Below are positions 53,415 to 61,763 of a stretch of DNA of 64,000 bases, piece by piece. A program made the position numbers and the translations under genes. The notes below the pieces were generated by a model. The model saw nothing but the letters and a program-made list of their open reading frames with translations. It did no database searches and was not told the DNA's origin. How positions within the stretch are numbered: the first letter of the stretch is position 1; every line of letters begins with the position of its first letter. The stretch covers positions 2,480,001 through 2,544,000 of the forward strand of contig NZ_LT670818.1 of the NCBI RefSeq assembly GCF_900129505.1, written 5' to 3'. This DNA comes from Bradyrhizobium erythrophlei. Its GTDB lineage: Bacteria > Pseudomonadota > Alphaproteobacteria > Rhizobiales > Xanthobacteraceae.

Positions 53415-54092
53415 TCACGGTAGGACGGCGATCCGGGCAAGCAGGGCAACGAGCGCGGCCTGCCGCTTGGTGTTGGTTTTGGAAAATATTGCCCCCAACT
53501 GTGATCCGATCGTCGCGCGGCTTACCCGCAGAATTTTGGCAATTTCTTTCGGCGTCCTGCCCTGTGCGAGATGAAACGCCAGGCGAGCTTCAGCAAACGT
53601 CAAGCCGAACAATCGTTTGAGCGTGGTAGGATTGGGCGCGGGAAAGATATCTAGGTCTAGCAGAGCGATAGTGGTCGCTTGATCCATTGAAAAATTATTG
53701 AACTGACCCAACAGCACAGCGATGCCACGATTGCAGGATGTCGCAAGCCAGATCAGGGAACCCAATTTAAGTTCGAGTCCGCTGCGATCGATCAGCTCGC
53801 GAAGAGCGTATTGGTATCGAGAGGATTTCTGGTCGGCTACTGCATCTGCGCGATCAAGCATTGTCTGAGCAGCGGCGTCAATTTGGATGATTCTTCGATG
53901 CTTGTCGACGACAACGCATCCGCAACCCAGGCGCTCAATCAGATTCGAGATGGCGAAATGCAGATGGGGAACCGACCGGGGAACCGAGGGAGACAAAGGA
54001 ATATTGTCGTAGCGAAACACATCCGGGTCTTGTATCGGACCCCGAACACTCGCCGCTACGTCCCCTAAAACCTGGGTACTTTCTGTTTGCAT
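53415..54092 (-). CDS. LuxR-type transcriptional regulator with PAS-like sensor half
   Basis: The 225-residue protein ends in a LuxR/GerE helix-turn-helix: FGLTFAEARLAFHLAQGRTP and KEIAKILRVSRATIGSQLGA. The N-terminal part, with GCGCVVVDKHRRIIQIDAAA, looks like a PAS-type sensor; no phosphorylation site is visible. It could respond to a small ligand and control the nearby polysaccharide operons (inference). It is divergent from the response regulator gene at 54389. Confidence 0.8.
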   Translation of the reverse strand: MQTESTQVLGDVAASVRGPIQDPDVFRYDNIPLSPSVPRSVPHLHFAISNLIERLGCGCVVVDKHRRIIQIDAAAQTMLDRADAVADQKSSRYQYALRELIDRSGLELKLGSLIWLATSCNRGIAVLLGQFNNFSMDQATTIALLDLDIFPAPNPTTLKRLFGLTFAEARLAFHLAQGRTPKEIAKILRVSRATIGSQLGAIFSKTNTKRQAALVALLARIAVLP

Positions 54093-54388
54093 GGTTCCCT
54101 CCGGATTGGGTTCCCTCTCTCGAATGATGGGCTCATCCTCTAAGCCTTCGCACTGGGAGAATTGGCCGTTTTTTGAATGGACGTAAATTCCTACGAGAAA
54201 GTACTACGAGGAAGTACCACGAAAGACGTACCATGCTCTCTCGCAGTGCGGGACGGTACGATGATGTCAGGGCCGCGTTACGCGGCGGTCGAGCGCATCA
54301 GATATCGAGGAGACCACCGTTTGGATTAGGTGGCGAAAACCTTCGGAATGTCCTAAAGCTAACGAAAGGCAGGCGATTGGAGCGGCCT

Positions 54389-55060
54389 ATGCCTCGCATC
54401 CTTATCGCAGATGATCACGGGCTTTACCGCCGTGGGCTGCGGATGACTTTGCAGAGCACGCTTCCAGATTTAGATGTTATAGAAGCCGACAGCATGGACG
54501 CTGCGATCGCGCGGCTGGAGGACTCAAACCGGATCGATCTTGTCATGATCGATCTTAGGATGGATGGAGAGCTTTCCTTTAATATTCTCAGAGAGATCCG
54601 CGCCAGCTACCCGAACACACGGTTCGTAATTATTTCGGCATCGGAAGCTCGCGCTGACATACTTCGGGCGCTGGAGTGGGGTCTCCACGGTTATATTTCA
54701 AAGAGCCAATCAGATGCCGAAATCATAACAGCGACCTCCGACGTGCTGTCCGGCCGCATCTACGTTCCCGCGATGATCGCAGAATTCAAATTGGACACCG
54801 CGACCGGAAATTGCGTGCCACTGTTCCCTGGAAATGCAGAACCGCAGATCGCAGAACTTCAAAGGTTGACCGCGCGTCAACGCGATGTCCTCATCTTGAT
54901 AGCGGAAGGCCGTTCAAATAAAGAGATAGCGCGAGCACTTAGTATTGCGGAGGCCACGACCAAAATTCATGTCGCAGCCCTCATGCGGATACTTGGCGTT
55001 CGCAACCGCACAGAGGCAGCAGTGCGCGCGGGCTCCTGGCTGAAGGAAGCGAAAGCTTGA
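54389..55060 (+). CDS. NarL/LuxR family response regulator
   Basis: The 223-residue protein has an intact receiver: acidic pair D8/D9 (LIADDHGLYRRGL), phosphoacceptor D55 (LVMIDLRMDG), S83 (VIISASEA) and K105 (GYISKSQSDA). The C-terminal helix-turn-helix is LTARQRDVLILIAEGRSNKE and IARALSIAEATTKIHVAAL. The ATG at 54389 is the standard start. No intact histidine kinase is nearby; a broken DUF4118 sensor lies just downstream on the other strand. Likely controls part of the polysaccharide region (inference). Confidence 0.9.
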   Translation: MPRILIADDHGLYRRGLRMTLQSTLPDLDVIEADSMDAAIARLEDSNRIDLVMIDLRMDGELSFNILREIRASYPNTRFVIISASEARADILRALEWGLHGYISKSQSDAEIITATSDVLSGRIYVPAMIAEFKLDTATGNCVPLFPGNAEPQIAELQRLTARQRDVLILIAEGRSNKEIARALSIAEATTKIHVAALMRILGVRNRTEAAVRAGSWLKEAKA

Positions 55061-55087
55061 TCTTCGCGTTTGCCCAGCGGCGCGGGC

Positions 55088-55453
55088 TCACCGTTTGCCT
55101 GAGTCCTGCTCGACGAGGCCCGCCCTGGCCGCCCTCGAACCGTAAAAGACGATCGGGTTGCTGCCGTAGGCCGACGCCTGATGCCCAACATGCGAGAGTC
55201 CGAGCACACTGGATAGAAAGATTGCTAGGAACGTCGGGAACCTTCCTCCCGCGAAGGCCGATAGGATGATGGCCGGGAGATAGATGATGAATTACCGGCT
55301 GATGGCCCAGAAGATGGCTCAGAGCGGCCCGCGCGGCAAAGCTCGCCGCAATTGCAAGGCCAGCCAGTAATAGCCCCGCTTGTAGTCGTGGCGCCAATGC
55401 TCGGGCGTGTGGGCCTCCGCCTCGGCCAAGACTGGCTTATTATCATTTTGCAT
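55088..55453 (-). pseudogene. DUF4118-type sensor fragment, frameshifted
   Basis: From an ATG at 55453 the minus strand starts MQNDNKPVLAEAEAHTPEHW with HDYKRGYYWLA, then another frame gives GLAIAASFAARAALSHLLGH, and a third FIIYLPAIILSAFAGGRFPT with FLAIFLSSVLGLSHVGHQAS. These fit consecutive membrane helices of the KdpD-like DUF4118 region found at the start of sensor kinases. At least two frameshifts occur and no kinase domain follows before the stop at 55088. It may be the relic of the partner of one of the flanking response regulators. Confidence 0.55.
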
Positions 55454-55591
55454 GGATAAGGCAAAATTATAGGCATTTCGATCTAGTCCGTTATTAGTAG
55501 TGCGGATGCACATGCCGCCTGCCGCAACAATCTTCATGCAATTGTCTTAATAGTGTCATCTCAAGTTCAGTTTCAGTCTCGGTTGCTTGTC

Positions 55592-56278
55592 ATGCACAGC
55601 GTGATCTCAGCGGTTGTTATTTCCCCGGATTCACTCTTCACGTATGGCCTTGTGCACTTGCTGCGTACGGCGAACTACTATCGTTTGGCCGGCGTCGCCC
55701 CGAGTCCCAAGGAATTCCACATCTCACCCGGAGAACACGAGCCGGAAATTGTCATTCTCGTACTGGAGGATGACGAGGCCAACTTGGCGGCAATCACGCA
55801 TGTCCGGGGACAGTTGAAGACCGCCAAGATTGTCGTTCTCGGCGATTGCATCAATCCAGTTACCTGCGCGGAGGTGATACGCGCCGGAGCGGATGCCTAT
55901 CTGTCGAGGTCGATAAGCAAGGATGCCTTCGTGCAATGGCTTGATCTCGTTGTCGCTGGTGAGGTCGTCATCTCGTCGGCATTGCTGGCTCCAAAGCTTG
56001 ACGAAGGCGTTGATACCATGGCCGGCCGAGACGGCGGAGTCCATTCGTTCGACGAGCCTGTGAGTCGCCTGTCGCCTAGGGAAGCCGAAATCCTCGAATG
56101 CATCGTCGACGGCGCGTCCAACAAACAGATCAGCCGACGTTTCGATATCACAGAGGCGACGGTCAAAGTGCACGTCAAATCTATCCTGCGCAAGATCAAC
56201 GCTCACAATCGAACCCAGGCCGCGATATGGGCTTTGTATCACGGCATGCGCCAATCGATATCAGCAATTTCGACGTAA
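55592..56278 (+). CDS. LuxR family regulator with degenerate receiver domain
   Basis: The protein of about 228 residues has a receiver-like domain without the usual residues: the acidic pair region reads VVISPDSLFTYGL, the phosphoacceptor position is V57 (IVILVLEDDEAN), and the conserved Lys is Arg (AYLSRSISKD). The C-terminal helix-turn-helix is intact (LSPREAEILECIVDGASNKQ, ITEATVKVHVKSILRKI). It therefore probably acts without phosphorylation, perhaps by ligand or protein binding. A GTG at 55553 is an alternative start. It precedes the plus-strand polysaccharide operon by 560 bases. Confidence 0.85.
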   Translation: MHSVISAVVISPDSLFTYGLVHLLRTANYYRLAGVAPSPKEFHISPGEHEPEIVILVLEDDEANLAAITHVRGQLKTAKIVVLGDCINPVTCAEVIRAGADAYLSRSISKDAFVQWLDLVVAGEVVISSALLAPKLDEGVDTMAGRDGGVHSFDEPVSRLSPREAEILECIVDGASNKQISRRFDITEATVKVHVKSILRKINAHNRTQAAIWALYHGMRQSISAIST

Positions 56279-56838
56279 CCTGAGGCGGCGAAGCATCTGC
56301 CGGAGCCGGAAAACAATCTGCCGGGAGCTCGCGCCCCCTGTGCTCAAGGCCTGGCGCCCTCCGAGGGTCTTGTCGCGGCCCCAAAAAGCCGACGGCCATC
56401 TCTCGCCGAGCTTACCCGCTGATCCAGTTTTGCTCCTTTACCGATCGCTCGGCCGCGTCCGGTTCATGCGACGCAGTCAAAGCCGCGATGAAGCAGACCA
56501 CGCGGCATGACCGCGCGTTTTTCCATAACGTCTTGCGCCAGCTCTCTAGGCTCGACCCTACCTGCAGGGATGGGTTTGCGTGGCGACATCAGAATCCGAT
56601 GTCACTGCCGGATCCGAAAGCACGTCATAGTGCAAACGCATGAAGACAACACAGCAGCATGCCGGTATCAATGCGTAAATGCTTAAGCGAGCAGATTTGT
56701 TAGAGTGCGCACTCGAGGGTTCATTTCGGCCGCATCGATCCGAGTAGCCGACATTCCTTTCAGGTCGTCGCGGAAGATGCGCGGGCGGGCTAGCCAGATG
56801 ATGCTTTGTTATGGCGGCCGATTGGAAGGGAGTTCGAG
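56279..56838. other. Upstream region of the plus-strand polysaccharide operon
   Basis: About 560 bases without a supported gene. It should carry the operon promoter and binding sites for the nearby LuxR-type regulators, but no specific site is evident by eye. Confidence 0.4.
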
Positions 56839-57558
56839 ATGAAAGCGGTCATTCAATGTGGTGGAAGAGGCATGCGCTTGCGGCCTTACACGTCAATTTT
56901 GCCAAAGCCACTTATGCCCATTGGGTCGAGACCGGTACTAGAACTCCTCCTGAAGTGGCTCCGTCGTAACGGTATCCATGAAGTCTTTATCACCACCGGC
57001 TATCTCGGAAATTTGATCCGCAGTTTTTGCAGCGATGGCCACCAATGGAACATTGAAATCACCTACACGCAGGAAATTGAGCCGCTCGGCACGATCGGGC
57101 CGCTTTCGCTGCTGCGCGACCAATTGAACGAACCGTTTCTAGTGCTCAATGGCGATATACTAACCGACCTCAATCTTAATCAGTTCGTAAAGAGCCATCG
57201 ACTTCACGGGACTCAGTTGACGATCGCGTCAGCTGTTCGTCACTCCAAAATGGAGTTCGGCGTCCTTGAGGAGACGGATGGAACAGTGACTGGTTTCCGC
57301 GAGAAGCCGATGCTAGCCAGCCGTGTGAGCATGGGTCTTTATTGCATGAACCCTGAGATCATGAACTACGTCCCTACGGGCGTTCCGTTCGGATTCGATG
57401 ATTTGGTGTTGCAGATGCTCGAGCACGGCACGCCGATTCACACTTTCAGGCATGACGGGCTTTGGCTCGACATTGGTCGGGCCGAGGACTTCCATAAAGC
57501 CCAGGACATCGCATGGGACGAACAGTCGCCGGCGCTGCCTGTTGAAGCCGCCGCCTAA
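56839..57558 (+). CDS. Sugar-1-phosphate nucleotidyltransferase
   Basis: The 239-residue protein activates a sugar phosphate with an NTP. The signature reads QCGGRGMRLRPYTSILPKPL, with Met at the usual Thr position of GGxGTRL, then VFITTGYLGNLI, NGDILTDLNLNQF with the metal Asp, and FREKPMLASRVSMGLYCMNP. The ATG at 56839 lies six bases after AAGGGAG; an upstream start at 56806 is unlikely. It leads the operon with the aminotransferase and 4,6-dehydratase, so it likely makes the nucleotide sugar they use. Confidence 0.88.
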   Translation: MKAVIQCGGRGMRLRPYTSILPKPLMPIGSRPVLELLLKWLRRNGIHEVFITTGYLGNLIRSFCSDGHQWNIEITYTQEIEPLGTIGPLSLLRDQLNEPFLVLNGDILTDLNLNQFVKSHRLHGTQLTIASAVRHSKMEFGVLEETDGTVTGFREKPMLASRVSMGLYCMNPEIMNYVPTGVPFGFDDLVLQMLEHGTPIHTFRHDGLWLDIGRAEDFHKAQDIAWDEQSPALPVEAAA

Positions 57559-57618
57559 CGGCATCAGGCTTGGCCGGAGCCGGCGCTTAAACCTGGCCCG
57601 GCGAGTGGGAGGAGTCCC

Positions 57619-58755
57619 GTGCTGTTAGTGTCGAAACCCATTCTCGGTATGGAAGAAAAAGCCGCTCTCTCTGAAGTGGTCGACAGTGGTTGGATCACGA
57701 TGGGCGAGAGGGTGCGTGAATTTGAGTTAGCCTTCGCGCGTCTACACAAGGCAGAGGATTCGCTCGCCGTAAGTTCCTGTACCGCGGCATTGCATTTGAT
57801 TCTGCATGCTTTGGAGATCGGCCCCGGTGATGAGGTCTTGGTCCCTTCGATGACATTCGTGGCAACGGCTAACTGCATTCTTTACGTCGGTGCGACCCCT
57901 GTTTTTGTCGACATTGAGTCGGATCATGTCCCACTCATCTCAATCGAGGATGCTGAAGCTAAGTGTACATCGCGGACCAGGGCCGTCATCTTGATGCACT
58001 ATGCGGGATATCTGGCGGACCGGGGTGCCTGGCAAGCCTTTGCGCGTCGGAGAGGTTTGTTCTTAATCGAAGATGCCGCTCATGCGCCCGGGCGAGTAGA
58101 AGTAGGCACCTATGGAGTAGCTGCCGCGTTCAGCTTCTACGGCAACAAGAACTTGACCACGGCGGAGGGTGGAGCCGTCATCGCGAGCGATCGCACCTTG
58201 CTGGAAACCATGCGGCAGATGCGCGGGCACGGCATGACGAGCGGGACTTATCAGAGGCTCACAAGCCGCAATCCGAACTATGACGTGACTATGCTCGGGT
58301 TCAACTATCGAATGGACGAACTCCGGGCCGCCGTCGGATTGGTGCAGTTAAGGAAACTGACGGACTGGAACGACACCAGAGGCCGCCTCACTGAGCTTTA
58401 CCGCCGCCTGATCGCCGAACGTTGTCCTTCGGTCAGCATTCCGTTCGGAGAACCCAGGATCTCGACGTACCACATCATGCCAGTTCTGCTTCCGGAGGCG
58501 GCGATACGGAGTACCGTAATCGATCAGCTCCGCCAACGCGGAATTCAGACGACGATCCACTACCCGCCGGTGCATCGGCTGAGTTTTTTCCGAACAAAGT
58601 GTCCCAATACGGACTTGCCGTGCACCGAGGATTTTGCGCACCGAGAATTGACACTTCCTCTCCACCCCGACTTGCAACCGGAGGCCGTCGAAACCGTGGT
58701 GATGCGCCTAGCCGCCGCCGTTGGATCACCTCGGAATTTGTTGGCTGCCGAATGA
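57619..58755 (+). CDS. DegT/DnrJ/EryC1 family sugar aminotransferase
   Basis: The 378-residue PLP enzyme transfers an amino group to a keto-sugar nucleotide. It has SSCTAALHLILHALEIGPGD, VPSMTFVATANCILYVGATP, LIEDAAHAPG, and the PLP Lys177 in FYGNKNLTTAEGG. GFNYRMDELRAAVGLVQL is the dimer-interface motif. The GTG at 57619 follows GGAGG. With the LegB-like dehydratase downstream it would give a 4-amino-4,6-dideoxy sugar (inference). The stop overlaps the next start (ATGA). Confidence 0.92.
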   Translation: MLLVSKPILGMEEKAALSEVVDSGWITMGERVREFELAFARLHKAEDSLAVSSCTAALHLILHALEIGPGDEVLVPSMTFVATANCILYVGATPVFVDIESDHVPLISIEDAEAKCTSRTRAVILMHYAGYLADRGAWQAFARRRGLFLIEDAAHAPGRVEVGTYGVAAAFSFYGNKNLTTAEGGAVIASDRTLLETMRQMRGHGMTSGTYQRLTSRNPNYDVTMLGFNYRMDELRAAVGLVQLRKLTDWNDTRGRLTELYRRLIAERCPSVSIPFGEPRISTYHIMPVLLPEAAIRSTVIDQLRQRGIQTTIHYPPVHRLSFFRTKCPNTDLPCTEDFAHRELTLPLHPDLQPEAVETVVMRLAAAVGSPRNLLAAE

Positions 58756-59483
58756 GCCGCGAGGACCCCCAACTTGCGGATGGCGCGGGCGTCGCTTGCT
58801 GCGAGGCCCCAATGCAACGTGCCTTCGATCTCTGCTTCGCTTCGGTGACGTTGATCCTCCTCGCTCCTGTCATGCTGTTGATCGCTCTTTTCATATGGGT
58901 GCACTCTGGCCGCCCGATTTATTTTTCGCAGCTCCGGCTAGGACGCCGCGGGCAGCTATTCTATCTCTACAAATTCCGGAAATTCTACGCAGACTGTGAT
59001 GTGAATGGCACTCCACTAACGCTGCGAGACGATCATCGACTCACGGCGATCGGCAGAATTCTGGCGCTGACCAAGGCCGATGAACTGCCACAGTTCTGGA
59101 ACGTGATCAAAGGCGAGATGTCGATTGTCGGACCTCGGCCCGAGTCCCTTGTATTCGCTGACTGCTTCAGAAACGGTTTCGAGCGGGTGCTTGATTGCAG
59201 GCCAGGGCTGTTCGGTCCTTCTCAGGCGTTGTTTCGTCACGAAGACCAGTTCTTTCCGACGAATGCCGATCCGGTGGAGTTTTACCGCGCATTCCTGTTT
59301 CCGGCGAAAGCCAAGATCGATATCGACTATTTCTCGCGGCGTTCTCTCTTCGGGGACATTGGCTGGATCATTCGCTGTCTGTTGGCCGTCATCGGGCTGA
59401 ATTCATCAGTTCGTCTGGGAGGCGGCGAATTGGGCTTCACTCAAGCAATAGCGCCACAGAAACTCGATGGAGTAGGGTCGTGA
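58752..59483 (+). CDS. Phosphoglycosyl transferase (undecaprenyl-phosphate sugar transferase)
   Basis: The 243-residue membrane-associated enzyme starts repeat-unit assembly by moving a sugar phosphate to undecaprenyl phosphate. One N-terminal helix (LCFASVTLILLAPVMLLIAL) is followed by the catalytic part: YLYKFRKFYADCD, LTKADELPQFWNVIKGEMSI and VGPRPES. The C-terminal part (PGLFGPSQALFRHEDQFF) resembles monotopic bacterial sugar transferases of the ExoY/PglC class. The ATG overlaps the aminotransferase stop by four bases. Its partner sugar is probably the product of the flanking genes. Confidence 0.92.
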   Translation: MSREDPQLADGAGVACCEAPMQRAFDLCFASVTLILLAPVMLLIALFIWVHSGRPIYFSQLRLGRRGQLFYLYKFRKFYADCDVNGTPLTLRDDHRLTAIGRILALTKADELPQFWNVIKGEMSIVGPRPESLVFADCFRNGFERVLDCRPGLFGPSQALFRHEDQFFPTNADPVEFYRAFLFPAKAKIDIDYFSRRSLFGDIGWIIRCLLAVIGLNSSVRLGGGELGFTQAIAPQKLDGVGS

Positions 59484-60487
59484 GATACGTGGGGGCCAGG
59501 GCGCTGGTGACAGGCGCAGACGGATTCATCGGATCTCATCTGACAGAGGCGCTTGTTCAAGGTGGGGCCGACGTTACCGCTCTCGCACTTTATAATTCGT
59601 TCGACAGCTTTGGCTGGCTCGACGATTTGTCTGACGAGATCAGGGCGAAAATCAAGCTGGTCCGGGGGGATGTTCGCGATTCCGCTCTCGTCGACCGGAT
59701 CGTGGAAGGCCAGGATATCGTATTCCACCTGGCTGCGTTGATCGCCATCCCCTATTCATACGCTGCGCCGCAGGCGTATGTTGAAACCAATATCCTCGGA
59801 ACCTTGAACGTTCTGGAGGCGGCGCGCCGGCATGGGACGAGGCGCGTCATTCACACCTCTACAAGTGAAGTGTATGGCACGGCATTAACAATGCCTATCG
59901 ACGAAACTCATCCCCTTCAGGGGCAGTCTCCGTATTCGGCGTCCAAGATCGGCGCGGACATGATGGCGGAGGCCTTTGCCAGGTCTTTCGGAGTACCGGT
60001 GGTCATCCTGAGGCCATTCAATACCTACGGGCCGCGGCAGAGCGAGCGCGCTATCGTTCCGGCGCTGCTGCGCCAAATCCTAGATGCGCGATGCACGTCG
60101 GTTATGGTTGGGGACACGACAACCGTGCGCGACCTGACGTTTGTCAACGACACGGTTAGGGCCTTCATGGCCGCAGGCTCGGCAAACGAGATCGAGTACG
60201 GCGGCGCGTACAATGCCGGCAGTCAGAGGTCGATCAAGGTGGCGGAACTCGTCGACATTGCGATGGAGCTGACGTCCTGCAAGAAACCGGTGAGAAGGGA
60301 CGGTGCACGATTGCGCCCCCCCAACTCGGAAGTAAGAGCGCTGCTTGCTAACGCGCGTCACTTTCAGCAAGCGACAGGATGGGAGCCGCGTATTCCTTTA
60401 CGAGAAGGCCTTCAGCATACGATCGCCTGGTGGCAAGCCCGGCTGTCGGGAGGAGTCGTACGCCGACACAAGGATCTTGTGACTTGA
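59480..60487 (+). CDS. LegB-like NAD-dependent nucleotide-sugar 4,6-dehydratase
   Basis: The 335-residue short-chain dehydrogenase has VTGADGFIGSHLTEALVQGG (Rossmann), LYNSFDSFGWLDDL, VFHLAALIAIPYSYAAPQAY, and the catalytic YSASK. The LYNSF..GWLD segment after strand 2 is typical of the LegB (UDP-GlcNAc 4,6-dehydratase) subgroup. It would make the 4-keto-6-deoxy sugar for the aminotransferase two genes upstream. The GTG at 59480 overlaps the previous stop as GTGA. No legionaminate synthase (LegI-type) gene is seen, so the end product is likely a 4-amino sugar, not legionaminate. Confidence 0.9.
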   Translation: MRYVGARALVTGADGFIGSHLTEALVQGGADVTALALYNSFDSFGWLDDLSDEIRAKIKLVRGDVRDSALVDRIVEGQDIVFHLAALIAIPYSYAAPQAYVETNILGTLNVLEAARRHGTRRVIHTSTSEVYGTALTMPIDETHPLQGQSPYSASKIGADMMAEAFARSFGVPVVILRPFNTYGPRQSERAIVPALLRQILDARCTSVMVGDTTTVRDLTFVNDTVRAFMAAGSANEIEYGGAYNAGSQRSIKVAELVDIAMELTSCKKPVRRDGARLRPPNSEVRALLANARHFQQATGWEPRIPLREGLQHTIAWWQARLSGGVVRRHKDLVT

Positions 60488-61758
60488 AACCGGCAGTCGC
60501 CAAAGTCGCTTTGATTATCGGCCTGATACCCTTGTTCAGTTCGCCGGCATGGGTGGCCTCGATCGAGCCGGACGCCGGCGGCCTCATCATTCAGGCCCCA
60601 TTCATGTCACTCCCGGCCTATCTAACGCCGACGGCTGATCCGGTCTCCGGGTATACGATGGTGAGAGTAACTAATCCCGGCGCGGGATCCAACTCCAAGG
60701 AAAATTGCGGCAACGCGTATTGCACCCACCGCTATTCGAGCTCGCAAGCTTGGAATGCGGACCAAACGTTGCTGCTGATTTCGAACGGTTGCGGGGGGAT
60801 GTGCTTTATCGATGGCCAAACCTACGTTCCGCTATTTCGCAGGCAGAGGCGCGGGGAGTGCGAATGGCATCCGAGGAGACCGGACGTCATGATCTGTGTA
60901 GCAGCACAATCCATTTCGCTCTGGTCGCCGCGAAATGACCGCTCGGAGCTGATCTTCTCGACCACTGCATACCGCGAGCTGCGGTTCGGTCCGTCAAAGG
61001 GCAATCCGACGCTGGACGGGAGTCGCATTGTTGTCCGAGGCGCCACTTACGACGGCAAATTCGATGCCTTTGTCTTTGACATAGGCGCGCGCCGCGCGCT
61101 GCCGGCAATTCATCTTGCTGAGCTTCCAGGAGAGAACGGCTTCTGCTCGATTTCGCCGCTTGGCACCTATGTCGTGTGTATTCAGAAGCTGCCTGGCGAT
61201 ATCGAAAATACCTTTATCCTCTCGCCGGAAGGGCACATTGTGCAGAGTTGGACCGAGCACCACCGGCCCGGCCACGGTGACATGACGGTCGATGACGCTG
61301 GTGATGAGGTCTACGTAGGCATTAGTAAATCCGCACCCGACCCCTATCAAGTCATAAAACGTCGGTTGAAAGATGGTGTGGTCACGTCGCTTTCCGCTTA
61401 CGGCGAAGGCCAGCACGTTTCGCTGCGAGCCTCGACGCGGCCGCAGTGGGCATTCGTAAGCTACGCGGGCTACGCGGCCGAAGTGGCTAAGCACCCGGAA
61501 TGGGCGCCGTTCGCGCAAGAAGTCGTTGCGCTGCCAATCGACGGCGGTGAATTGCCACGCCTCATCGCTCAAACGCGAAATGTGCCTCACGATTACTGGA
61601 GCGAGACCCATGCATCGCCCTCACCCGATGGGTCGCAGGTGATCTGGTCGAGCAACTGGGGCACGCCGGGTGGCCCGGTTTTCGATTTTGTCTCGCGTCT
61701 AGCGACGCCGGGCCCGGTTCAGAATAGGACCGTCAGGGGAAATCCCGACAAGAGGTAG
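60484..61758 (+). CDS. Secreted propeller-like protein of the polysaccharide operon
   Basis: The 424-residue protein begins with a signal peptide (VAKVALIIGLIPLFSSPAWV). The mature part has repeated WD40/TolB-like blades: SSSQAWNADQTLLLISNGCG, ATYDGKFDAFVFDIGARRAL, FCSISPLGTYVVCIQKLPGD, and YWSETHASPSPDGSQVIWSS. Four or five Cys residues suggest disulfides. No catalytic motif is seen; it may bind or modify the polymer in the periplasm or outside. The start is a TTG overlapping the dehydratase stop (TTGA). It lies 5 bases before the ExoF-like gene. Confidence 0.75.
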   Translation: MKPAVAKVALIIGLIPLFSSPAWVASIEPDAGGLIIQAPFMSLPAYLTPTADPVSGYTMVRVTNPGAGSNSKENCGNAYCTHRYSSSQAWNADQTLLLISNGCGGMCFIDGQTYVPLFRRQRRGECEWHPRRPDVMICVAAQSISLWSPRNDRSELIFSTTAYRELRFGPSKGNPTLDGSRIVVRGATYDGKFDAFVFDIGARRALPAIHLAELPGENGFCSISPLGTYVVCIQKLPGDIENTFILSPEGHIVQSWTEHHRPGHGDMTVDDAGDEVYVGISKSAPDPYQVIKRRLKDGVVTSLSAYGEGQHVSLRASTRPQWAFVSYAGYAAEVAKHPEWAPFAQEVVALPIDGGELPRLIAQTRNVPHDYWSETHASPSPDGSQVIWSSNWGTPGGPVFDFVSRLATPGPVQNRTVRGNPDKR

Positions 61759-61763
61759 CTTCC

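Noticed and set aside
54173..54388. N-terminal extension of the response regulator
   Set aside because: The receiver domain starts exactly at the ATG at 54389; the upstream 72 codons look non-coding.
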